NCBI GenBank assembly: GCA_020852155.1
Contig: JADZBJ010000398.1
Coordinates: 1-9,879, forward strand
Source of the DNA: Saprospiraceae bacterium
GTDB taxonomy: Bacteria > Bacteroidota > Bacteroidia > Chitinophagales > Saprospiraceae
Length of the DNA: 9,879 bases
Direction of reading: 5' to 3'
This document shows positions 1-6,720 of this stretch, in pieces (position 1 is the first letter of the stretch; each line of letters begins with the position of its first letter). The notes below the pieces were generated by a model, which was not told the DNA's origin, did not search any database, and saw nothing but the letters and a program-made list of their open reading frames with translations. The position numbers and the translations under genes are program-made.

Positions 1-123
1 CGGGGGTAAAAAAAGGCATATGGGCGGAGGTAAACCACGGCATATGGGCGGGGGTAAACCCCGCCCCGACATTCAATAACACATTACGCGTACACATGGG
101 CGGGGGTAAACCCCGCCCCGACA
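1..123. repeat. GC-rich hairpin repeats, at least four copies, cut by window edge
   Basis: The core 'cgggggtaaa' or a close variant recurs at 1, 25 (cggaggtaaa), 49 and 101, so spacing is 24, 24 and 52 bp. The two best copies, 43-71 and 95-123, are almost identical over 29 bp. Each contains a perfect 8-bp stem (gggcgggg/ccccgccc) around a 5-nt loop, at about 46-67 and 98-119. The copy at 17-40 has lost part of its right arm, and the first is cut by the window start. The array lies directly after the stop of the minus-strand STN protein gene, so its transcript could fold there, but no T-tract follows the stems and a classical intrinsic terminator is not supported. It may be a dispersed palindromic repeat family; more copies could lie to the left. 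Confidence 0.8.
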
Positions 124-126
124 GGC

Positions 127-1995
127 CTAAAACACAAAACTGACAGCCAGCGTACCGCCCAGCCAATAACGCAGCCGATCATCGCCGGATGGATTATAGT
201 CTGGAAATCCATCCGGCGCCACTTTGTCTTTAAACGCGCTGTTTTTTGCAATCAGCAAATTGAAAGTTGGGCCGACAGCCAGTTGCAGGTGTTTACCTGG
301 ACGCAGGTTCAGCGCAGGTGTAAACTGCTCCCATTCCTGAAGTCCCTCAGAATAATACCCTTCATTCAGGTGTCGGTGAATGGCCTCCAGGGTTAGTCCA
401 ACTGGTTTTTTATCAAAGAAATAAGTTCCCAATCCAATACCGCTACTCCAGATGCCCTTATCCTCCGTAATACCTGTGCCCGGTGTCAATCCGCCCGTGA
501 TGATGGTGTACAGTCTGGGTACGCCGGTTTTCAGGGTGACATTGGTGTGATGCACTTCATTGGCCGAAAATTCCAGTGCGATATAGCCGCCATGACGCGT
601 AAAATTCAAGAGTCCGATCTGGACGCCATCAACGGAATTGGCGGTATTGATAAGTCCAATTTGAAGGCCTTTTACGTGTTTCGCTCGATTAACCATACCC
701 GACACTTGAAAATTTACCGTATCGGCTGCATTCACCAATCCGCTAACCTGAGTAGGCATGTTGCCATGTTCGGTTGCATTGACCAGTCCTGAAATCTGAA
801 GCGATTTCCCTTTTCCTGCGCGAGCATAATTGATCAAACCGCTGATTTGTGCACCCTGGACAGTATCATTAGCGGCATTGATTACACCACTGATTTGATG
901 ACCCTCCATTTTGCCTCCTGCGACGTTAAAAACGCCGCCAATTTGAACGCCGCTCATATCGCCTTCTGTGGTATTGAAAACGCCGCCGATCTGAACGCCG
1001 GTTACTGTATCGGTTACGGTATTAAAAACCCCGCCAATCTGGACGCCTTTGACTTTTTTCCCGGCAACGTTGAATACCCCGCCGATCTGAACCCCTGCAA
1101 CACGCTCTGTTACGGTATTAAAAACCCCGCCAACCTGCACACCTTTTACATGGCCACGGATAATATTACCGATTCCGCCGACTTCCAGTATGTTATTGCC
1201 ATGAGAATAGCCCGCCAGGATATTCAATGAAAAATCGTTGGTAATGGCGCCGCTCATGTAGCGGTTGGTTCCGAAATTCGGCACAAACGAACACTGAAAT
1301 TTACGGGTCAGGGAATCACCGGAAGTATTGGCAATGTTCCATTTTTGCCTGGAAACATTAAAAACCGATTGAATTTGCCGGGTCATGGCGTTCAAATCTT
1401 CTATTACCGTAGGCTCGCCGGGTTTTGGCAACGCCATCGCCTCGTCGGAAATTTCAATTTTAAGGTAGCGAGGCGTTTGGGAGTTGACCTGAAGTACGGT
1501 GTCCCGATAACCAATGGTTGCTACCACAAGTTCAGATCGGTTGGAAGACACCTCCAGTTCGTAATAGCCATTTTCATCCGTTGTGGTCGAAACCAGCGTG
1601 CGTCGGTCGTAGATGGTGGCGTTAGGCACTTTTTTCCCTGATTTTTTATCACTCAGGTAACCGCTGATGCGCTCCTGCTTCTTTTTATTTCTTTTCAGAA
1701 TCAGGTATTCGCCGTTTTGCTTGAATGAATATTCTTCACCGAGTATTTCCAAAAGTATCTCGCGAATAGACTGCTGTTTGGCCATAAAATTGACCAACCT
1801 GCCATTTTCCAGAATTCCGGCATTGTATGACCATTGAAAATGGCCTTTTTGGGCGACTTCATCCAAGGCCTGGGCCACAGGTGTCTGATGAAACACTACA
1901 TCAATCCGCAGCGCTAAAATGTCATTGGCCCATGCAGGGACGCCTATGAAAACGGCCATAATGCATGGTAAAAAGGTTTTAATGATGATTTTCAT
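127..1995 (-). CDS. Secreted STN and carboxypeptidase-regulatory-like domain protein with surface repeat array
   Basis: Product of 622 aa. The ATG at 1995 is chosen because it opens a signal peptide (about residues 1-23, MKIIIKTF start, ending PAWA before NDIL). The longer open frame to 2091 would overlap the upstream gene and bury that signal. Residues about 28-100 fit an STN (secretin/TonB short N-terminal) domain: FHQTPVAQALDEVAQ, then ILLEILGEEYSF and YLILKR. Residues about 108-185 fit a carboxypeptidase-regulatory-like beta-sandwich (ISGYLSDKKSGKKVPNATI, then TTDENGYYEL). Residues about 269-468 are 11-12 repeats of about 16 aa, consensus GVQIGGVFN, resembling the LA_2272-type surface repeat family. 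The C-terminal 150 residues are rich in alternating hydrophobic strands and end in SFVF, as in outer-membrane beta proteins. It is the last gene after the sigma and FecR genes, 16 bp after FecR. In known systems STN contacts FecR-type regulators, so a role as signal-receiving partner is inferred. The ligand is unknown. Confidence 0.85.
   Translation of the reverse strand: MKIIIKTFLPCIMAVFIGVPAWANDILALRIDVVFHQTPVAQALDEVAQKGHFQWSYNAGILENGRLVNFMAKQQSIREILLEILGEEYSFKQNGEYLILKRNKKKQERISGYLSDKKSGKKVPNATIYDRRTLVSTTTDENGYYELEVSSNRSELVVATIGYRDTVLQVNSQTPRYLKIEISDEAMALPKPGEPTVIEDLNAMTRQIQSVFNVSRQKWNIANTSGDSLTRKFQCSFVPNFGTNRYMSGAITNDFSLNILAGYSHGNNILEVGGIGNIIRGHVKGVQVGGVFNTVTERVAGVQIGGVFNVAGKKVKGVQIGGVFNTVTDTVTGVQIGGVFNTTEGDMSGVQIGGVFNVAGGKMEGHQISGVINAANDTVQGAQISGLINYARAGKGKSLQISGLVNATEHGNMPTQVSGLVNAADTVNFQVSGMVNRAKHVKGLQIGLINTANSVDGVQIGLLNFTRHGGYIALEFSANEVHHTNVTLKTGVPRLYTIITGGLTPGTGITEDKGIWSSGIGLGTYFFDKKPVGLTLEAIHRHLNEGYYSEGLQEWEQFTPALNLRPGKHLQLAVGPTFNLLIAKNSAFKDKVAPDGFPDYNPSGDDRLRYWLGGTLAVSFVF
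592..1191 (-). repeat. In-gene 48-bp tandem repeats coding 16-residue GVQIGGVFN units
   Basis: The minus-strand frame encodes 11 clear units plus one degenerate leading unit. The first five clear units keep Gly-Val-Gln-Ile/Val-Gly-Gly-Val-Phe-Asn at exact 16-residue spacing. Later ones drift to GHQISGVIN, GAQISGLIN, LQISGLVN, FQVSGMVN and GLQIGLIN, and three spacings depart slightly from 16. On the plus strand the same units show as recurring 'ccgcc(a/g)atctg(a/g)acgcc' blocks. The units toward the protein's N-terminal side are most alike in DNA, which fits more recent duplication there. The regular Gly and beta-branched pattern suggests stacked beta-turns or strands; this structural reading is inference. 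Confidence 0.9.
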
Positions 1996-2011
1996 GATAG
2001 AATGATTTTGC

Positions 2012-3016
2012 TTATTCGCCACAACTGTTTCCTTCCAACAGCCATGTTTCGTTGTTTTGTCGGGTAGCCTTGATCGAGAAAGAGGCGGCAATTAATTCCA
2101 TGACCCGATCAATACTCAGGTCATTGTATCGGGCAGTGAGTCGGCAAGATTCCAGCCGCGGGTTGCGAAACTCGATTTTCACGCCGTAAACCTTGTTGAG
2201 GGCCTTGACGACGTCGCTCAATGGCGCAGCGTCAAATCGAAGCACCTTGTTTTTATAGGCCATTGCATTGGGGTCTTGCTGCTCAGGTTCGATTTTGGTC
2301 AAGGTTTGTTTGGCCTTGTCATAGACCGCCTGTTCACCAGCTGTCAGCAGCAGCGATATGGAGGCTGCCTGAACCGATACTTTACCGTGGGTGACGCTGA
2401 TGATGACCCGGTTTGGATCGGAGTTATTATCCACATTAAAGGCTGTGCCCAGCACTTTTACTTCCAGGTCATTGACGGATACGATAAACGGCCGCGTTTT
2501 GTCGGGCGCTACTTCGAAGTATGCTTCTCCGCGCAACGCCAAACGACGTTCTTTTTTGTTGAAACCTGCCTGTACCGTCAGCCCAGAGTTTCGGTTCAGG
2601 GTAATCTGACTGCCATCAGCCAGCGTATGCGACTGTACCTCGGTCGGTAGCGTGGCCATTTGGATGGGGAGTTGACCTGTATCTGGCATTTGCCACCAAT
2701 AAATGGCCGTAACCAGCAGGGCCACTGCCGCTGCGATGGCATAAGGCATAAAAGCCCGCCATGACATACGCGGCGTATGTGTGCGTGCAATGCGTGCATT
2801 CACTTTTTCCAGGGCCTTTTCGGTGTCAAAATGTTGCATATCACGTTGCTTTACTTCAGGCGCCAGCGCCCAAAGGCGAGCCAATTGAGATTTATATGCC
2901 TGATTATCAGGACTTTCCCCCAACCAGCGCTGTAATTCAGCCGCTTCGTCCCTGGTAATTTCGCCGGAAAGTTCCTTGGCGATCAGGTCATCTATATGTT
3001 CGTGCATTGGCTGCAT
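2012..3016 (-). CDS. FecR-like anti-sigma factor, inner-membrane, with C-terminal DUF4974-type domain
   Basis: Product of 334 aa from the ATG at 3016; starts at 3007 (MHEHIDDLIAKELSGEI) or 3052 (20-bp overlap with the sigma gene) are also possible. Residues about 1-75 form a cytoplasmic helical domain that would bind the sigma factor (LIAKELSGEITRDEAAELQRW, then WLGES and the WALAPE region). One membrane segment lies at about 90-108 (FMPYAIAAAVALLVTAIYWW). The periplasmic FecR domain follows at about 118-211, with the typical LADGSQITLNRNSGL, LRGEAYFEVA, PFIVSV and LGTAFNV motifs. A C-terminal domain at about 256-325 (LRFDAAPLSDVVKALNKVYGVKIEF) is STN-like and typical of Bacteroidetes FecR proteins. 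All domains look intact. The gene sits between the sigma gene and the STN protein gene, the usual order for such regulators, and probably holds the sigma factor inactive until an outer-membrane signal arrives. Confidence 0.93.
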   Translation of the reverse strand: MQPMHEHIDDLIAKELSGEITRDEAAELQRWLGESPDNQAYKSQLARLWALAPEVKQRDMQHFDTEKALEKVNARIARTHTPRMSWRAFMPYAIAAAVALLVTAIYWWQMPDTGQLPIQMATLPTEVQSHTLADGSQITLNRNSGLTVQAGFNKKERRLALRGEAYFEVAPDKTRPFIVSVNDLEVKVLGTAFNVDNNSDPNRVIISVTHGKVSVQAASISLLLTAGEQAVYDKAKQTLTKIEPEQQDPNAMAYKNKVLRFDAAPLSDVVKALNKVYGVKIEFRNPRLESCRLTARYNDLSIDRVMELIAASFSIKATRQNNETWLLEGNSCGE

Positions 3017-3032
3017 AATTTGTCGTTTGTTG

Positions 3033-3605
3033 TTAGAGAATGGCATAGACACAAACCAGGCTGACCAGGAAATCGGCCAGTCTGAGGCGCATCAGTCGAA
3101 GCGCTTTGCCCATCTGCGACTCTACGGTTTTGATGGAAATTTCGAGTTGATCGGCGATTTCACGGTATTTCAGGGCTTCAAACCGACTCAGTTCGAAGAC
3201 ACTTCTGCATTGCGGCGGCAATTCGCGCAGGGCTGCTTCCAGTCGTTCCTTCAATTCCGGTAAAGTGTCGGCCGGATGTTCAAAATCGTTGTTCAACGGT
3301 AATGATTTAAATTGATGATACTTGTCGCGCGATTGCGCATGTCGAATGCGGTTCAAGCCTGCATGATAGACCATTTTATATAGGTAAGCCTTGACCGACC
3401 AGCGTATATCCAGGGTGTCGCGGCGTTCCCACAGTTTCACAAATGCATTTTGAACCAAATCTTCCGCCTCGTCAGGATCACCCTCGGTGAGTCCTGACGC
3501 ATACTGACACAACGGCTCGTAGTACCTTCGGAAGATAGCGTCGAAGGCTTGTTTGTCGCCCCGACGAATAGCCGCTGATTCCTGATTTATTTCTTTTAAT
3601 TCCAA
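3033..3605 (-). CDS. ECF-type RNA polymerase sigma-70 factor (Bacteroidetes FecI-like)
   Basis: Product of 190 aa. Sigma region 2 spans about residues 18-88: GDKQAFDAIFRRYYEPL, the core-binding EDLVQNAFVKLWERR, and WSVKAYLYKMVYHAGLNRIR. Region 4 spans about 118-173, with LPPQCRSVFELSRFEALKYR and a helix-turn-helix at IADQLEISIKTVESQMGKAL. There is no region 3, as expected for ECF factors. The start used is a TTG at 3605: no ATG exists in frame before residue 77, and this start gives the normal N-terminus, so TTG is plausible although rare. The C-terminal tail (ADFLVSLVCVYAIL) is hydrophobic. Its stop lies 16 bp before the preferred FecR start. It likely directs transcription of the adjacent receptor or of this operon; the actual target promoters are not visible. 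Only about 20 bp separates its start from the large palindrome upstream. Confidence 0.93.
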   Translation of the reverse strand: MELKEINQESAAIRRGDKQAFDAIFRRYYEPLCQYASGLTEGDPDEAEDLVQNAFVKLWERRDTLDIRWSVKAYLYKMVYHAGLNRIRHAQSRDKYHQFKSLPLNNDFEHPADTLPELKERLEAALRELPPQCRSVFELSRFEALKYREIADQLEISIKTVESQMGKALRLMRLRLADFLVSLVCVYAIL

Positions 3606-3626
3606 AACTATAACGGGTTCGTTTTC

Positions 3627-4008
3627 ACTGAGACACGCGAAGCGGGTTTTACCCTGTGATTATTTGTGGAATTGGTGAATTGGTTATTTGTTGAAAGTTG
3701 AAGTAGTTGAAAGTTGAAATGTTGAAGTAGTTGAAGGTTGAACAGATAACTCCCAAACCCAAGGGGTGTCATCCTGAACGAAGTGAAGGATCTGCGACCC
3801 ACGAAGCGAAAATTCTCACTACTGTTTAGCCAGATCCTTCACTTCGTTCAGGATGACATTTTTTGAGGTTGTAGTCAGTTCATTCAACCTCCAACTACTT
3901 CAACAACCTTCAACTTTCAACTACTTCAACTTTCAACTACTTCAACTTTCAACAAATAACCAAATAACCAATCCCACACAGGGTAAAACCCTTCTCGCGT
4001 GTCTCAGT
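3627..4008. repeat. 382-bp nested palindrome between divergent sigma and receptor genes
   Basis: Several inverted-repeat layers share nearly one centre. Outer layer: actgagacacgcga at 3627-3640 against 3995-4008, and a 15-bp arm 3644-3658 against 3977-3991. Middle layer: a perfect 39-bp arm 3680-3718 against 3925-3963, built from short 'gttgaa(a/gta)' units. Inner layer: a perfect 26-bp arm 3768-3793 against 3832-3857 containing cctgaacgaagtgaagg, with a 38-nt centre. A 9-bp direct repeat, ataacgggt, flanks the whole structure at 3610-3618 and 4023-4031 and could be a target-site duplication. No gene lies inside: the short open frames contain only repeat sequence. It fills most of the 499-bp gap 3606-4104, leaving about 96 bp before the receptor start; no convincing promoter was identified there. 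Confidence 0.9.
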
Positions 4009-4104
4009 ACGATTTTCAGCACATAACGGGTGCGTCATTCAATCATCGAAGCGCCGTCCGGAAGGCGCTTCTTTCACCCGTTTTGACACCTTATTTACTA
4101 GACT

Positions 4105-6498
4105 ATGCGATATTTCAAACTGGCTATTGCGCTCGTGTTGGCGCAGGCCCTGCATTTGCTTTTGTTTCCGTTTGTGGCTGATGCACAAACGCCACTTCAC
4201 CAAACCATTAAAGGTGTGGTGCTCGATAAAGTCCTGAAAGCCCCGCTTGCCGGGGCGACCATCAGGCTGTTGAGTGTTGAGCCAGCCCAAGGCGCCATTT
4301 CGGATGAAAATGGCCGTTTCAGGATTGAGCAGATCCCCGTTGGCCAGCATATTTTACAAGTGACTTTTATGGGCTACAAAGATGCTGTTATACCCAATAT
4401 TACCCTCAATTCGGGCAAGGAAACTGAATTAAACATCGAAATGGAGGAGAATATCATTTCGGGCAAGGAGGTGGTCATTACGGCCAGGGTTGAGAAACAA
4501 AAACCCCTGAATGAACTGGCTGCCGTCAGTGCACGTACTTTTTCGGTGGAAGAAACACGCCGATTTGCAGCAGCCGTGAACGACCCCGCGCGCATGGCCT
4601 CGTCTTTTGCGGGTGTGTCTATGCCCGCAGATGGCAACAACATTATCGTGATTCGCGGTAATGCCCCGAATGGCCTGTTGTGGCGCATGGAAGGGGTGGA
4701 TATTCCCAATCCCAACCACTTTTCCAATGCCGGTTCGTCGGGCGGCGGTATTTCGATCCTGAGCGCCCAGTTGCTGACCAACTCCGATTTCATGACCGGA
4801 GCATTTCCGGCTGAATATGGTAATGCACTTTCCGGTGTGTTCGACCTGAAACTCAGAAAAGGCAACAGCGACCGCCGCGAATACACTATTCAGGCCGGTG
4901 TGCTGGGCCTCGACGCTGCGGCAGAAGGCCCTATGCGCCTCGGCAAAAACAATGGGTCGTACCTGATCAATTACCGCTATTCCACATTGTCTGTCCTGGC
5001 CAAACTGGGCGTTCCGCTGGGCGATGCCACCACGAACTTCCAGGACCTGTCTTTCAACCTGTGGATGCCCGCCGGCAAGGCCGGAGTCTTCACCCTCTTT
5101 GGCATGGGCGGCAAAAGCGACCAGCGATACCTCGGAAAAAAAGATTCCATCGCCTGGGATGAAAATATTGACCACCAATTTGACGGGCTGTTTTTAGCCA
5201 ATTCCGGCGTTTCAGGCATCACGCACAGTTTGCTGCTCAACGACCGGACTGCCCTGAAAACAGTTGTTGCATTTTCAGCCACCGAAAATGGCGATCAGAC
5301 CGACCGTTATAATGACCAATACCAACTGTATCGCGTTGCAGACAATTCCTTTATTCAGCAAAAATGGACCGTTTCCAGCACGATTAATCATAAATGGAAT
5401 AGCAGGCATTTGCTGCGTGCCGGCGCTTATGCGAATTTCATGAATTACCGCCTGGGGCAAAAACAATGGGATAACGAAGCGGCAGAATTGATCGAACAAA
5501 TCAACGATAAAGGGCAATCTGAAAGCCTCAACGGATTTGCTCAATGGCAATACCGACCATCGGAAAAATGGACCTTCAACGCAGGATTGCACAGCCTCGT
5601 TTTACTGCTGAACAATACCTGGTCGCTGGAGCCGCGCGGCTCGGTCAAATATGCCTTCGGCGAGAAACAAACCATCAGCCTGGGTTATGGCAAACACAGC
5701 CAAATGCAGCCATTAGGGCAGTATTTTATGAAAATTGAAGACGAAAACGGACAATTGACACAACCCAACAAGCAACTGGGACTGACGCAGGCACACCACG
5801 TGGTACTCTCCTACGACCAGAGTTTTAGTGGGAAATGGCATATAAAACCCGAACTTTACTATCAAGCCATAGAGCATGTGCCGGTTAATGCACGCCAGCG
5901 CGATGAATTTTCAATATTGAATAATGTTGACGGTTTTAAACCTTTTGCCCTGAAAAACACAGGCACAGGCCGCAACTATGGCCTCGAACTGACCGTTGAA
6001 AAATTCCTGCAAAACGGCTTTTATGGTATGCTTTCTTCAGCAGTGTTCAAATCTGAATACCGCGGCAGCGACGGCGTCTGGCACAACACCCGTTTTAATG
6101 CCGGAACGGTTTCCAGCCTAGTGGCCGGAAAAGAATGGGCCTGGAATACACATCGAAAAAACCGCAGCATTGGCATCAACCTGAAATTCACGCACTCTGG
6201 CGGACTGCGTGAAACGCCGATAGACCTCGAAGCCTCAAAACTGGAAGGTGAAGCCGTTTACGATACGCAGCGAGCCTTTGAAGACATCATGCCCTATTAC
6301 ATGCGTCTGGATGCGGGTGTCAGGTTGAAAAGGAATTACAAAAAGGTTACGACGACACTTTCGTTGGATGCACAGAATGCCACCAATCGGAAAAATGTGT
6401 TCGGGCGCTATTACGATGAACGTCAACAAAAAATCATCACCTATTATCAAGCGCCACTGATTCCAATTCTGGCGTACAAACTTGAATTCGGGCGGTAG
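4105..6498 (+). CDS. TonB-dependent receptor-like outer-membrane protein with N-terminal carboxypeptidase-like domain
   Basis: Product of 797 aa. A signal peptide covers about residues 1-27 (MRYFKLAIALVLAQ start, ending VADAQ). A carboxypeptidase-regulatory-like domain spans about 34-113 (IKGVVLDKVLKAPLAGATI, SDENGRFRI, and VTFMGYK). A TonB-box-like EVVITAR lies at 122-128. The plug domain spans about 138-250: VSARTFSVEETRRFAAAVND, ARMASSFAGV, IVIRGNAPNGLLWRMEGVDIP, and GAFPAEYGNALSGVFDLKLRKG. The remaining roughly 540 residues are beta-barrel-like with alternating aromatic strands, ending LAYKLEFGR. Length fits a complete receptor. There is no STN domain at the N-terminus and no SusD-like partner gene beside it, so it is not a standard SusCD glycan importer. 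It is divergent from the sigma/FecR/STN genes and is probably their regulated target or partner. The imported ligand (siderophore, peptide, glycan or other) cannot be told from sequence. Confidence 0.9.
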   Translation: MRYFKLAIALVLAQALHLLLFPFVADAQTPLHQTIKGVVLDKVLKAPLAGATIRLLSVEPAQGAISDENGRFRIEQIPVGQHILQVTFMGYKDAVIPNITLNSGKETELNIEMEENIISGKEVVITARVEKQKPLNELAAVSARTFSVEETRRFAAAVNDPARMASSFAGVSMPADGNNIIVIRGNAPNGLLWRMEGVDIPNPNHFSNAGSSGGGISILSAQLLTNSDFMTGAFPAEYGNALSGVFDLKLRKGNSDRREYTIQAGVLGLDAAAEGPMRLGKNNGSYLINYRYSTLSVLAKLGVPLGDATTNFQDLSFNLWMPAGKAGVFTLFGMGGKSDQRYLGKKDSIAWDENIDHQFDGLFLANSGVSGITHSLLLNDRTALKTVVAFSATENGDQTDRYNDQYQLYRVADNSFIQQKWTVSSTINHKWNSRHLLRAGAYANFMNYRLGQKQWDNEAAELIEQINDKGQSESLNGFAQWQYRPSEKWTFNAGLHSLVLLLNNTWSLEPRGSVKYAFGEKQTISLGYGKHSQMQPLGQYFMKIEDENGQLTQPNKQLGLTQAHHVVLSYDQSFSGKWHIKPELYYQAIEHVPVNARQRDEFSILNNVDGFKPFALKNTGTGRNYGLELTVEKFLQNGFYGMLSSAVFKSEYRGSDGVWHNTRFNAGTVSSLVAGKEWAWNTHRKNRSIGINLKFTHSGGLRETPIDLEASKLEGEAVYDTQRAFEDIMPYYMRLDAGVRLKRNYKKVTTTLSLDAQNATNRKNVFGRYYDERQQKIITYYQAPLIPILAYKLEFGR

Positions 6499-6518
6499 AT
6501 GCTCGTGAGGACATTTTT

Positions 6519-6715
6519 TATTTCCCGCAGAGGGTGTCTCATAAGTCATGAAATCGAGCAAATTAGTTTAACCGCTAATGACGCTAAATACGCTAAGTTT
6601 TTGATTTTCAATATTTTGCGTAATTAGCGTCATTAGCGGTTAATCATAAAAAGCTCAGAATCGCTACTTATGAGACAGCCTCTGCGCTTTAAATCTGCGT
6701 AATCTGCGGGAAATA
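6519..6715. repeat. 197-bp nested palindrome between convergent genes
   Basis: Three inverted-repeat layers are visible. Outer: a perfect 12-bp arm, tatttcccgcag at 6519-6530 against ctgcgggaaata at 6704-6715. Middle: 21-bp arms with one mismatch, 6526-6546 against 6666-6686, containing gtgtctcataagt, which resembles the terminal repeats of insertion-sequence-derived miniature elements. Inner: 26-bp arms with one mismatch, 6568-6593 against 6618-6643, containing ccgctaatgacgctaa, around a 24-nt centre. The right outer flank also carries a short direct repeat, atctgcg, at 6693 and 6702. The structure fills almost all of the gap between the receptor stop at 6498 and the hydrolase stop at 6721. 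It could stop transcription from both sides, but no T-tract supports an intrinsic terminator. Confidence 0.88.
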
Positions 6716-6720
6716 ATGCG

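Noticed and set aside
1..123. CRISPR-like repeat array
   Set aside because: Spacing is irregular, the spacers are not distinct sequences of constant length, and no cas gene is present; the units are self-complementary hairpins.
547..1230. Plus-strand open frames opposite the repeat array
   Set aside because: They mirror the 48-bp coding repeats of the minus-strand gene and have no independent protein features.
3608..3802. Short minus-strand open frame in the divergent gap
   Set aside because: It consists of palindrome sequence, with a composition set by the gttgaa units.
4083..4088. TTGACA resembling a sigma-70 -35 box before the receptor gene
   Set aside because: It lies only 17 bp before the ATG, leaving no room for a -10 box and leader; Bacteroidota also use a different consensus.
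4429..5178. Minus-strand open frame of 249 codons inside the receptor gene
   Set aside because: It lies fully opposite a receptor gene with clear domains and has low-quality, His/Cys-scattered composition typical of an antisense shadow.
4105..6498. SusC of a SusCD glycan-uptake locus
   Set aside because: The protein is shorter than typical SusC, no SusD-like gene follows, and no glycan-degrading enzymes are nearby.
6568..6643. Intrinsic bidirectional terminator
   Set aside because: The stem is long, A/T-mixed with a 24-nt centre and no T-tract on either side, so it fits a repeat element better, although it may still affect transcription.
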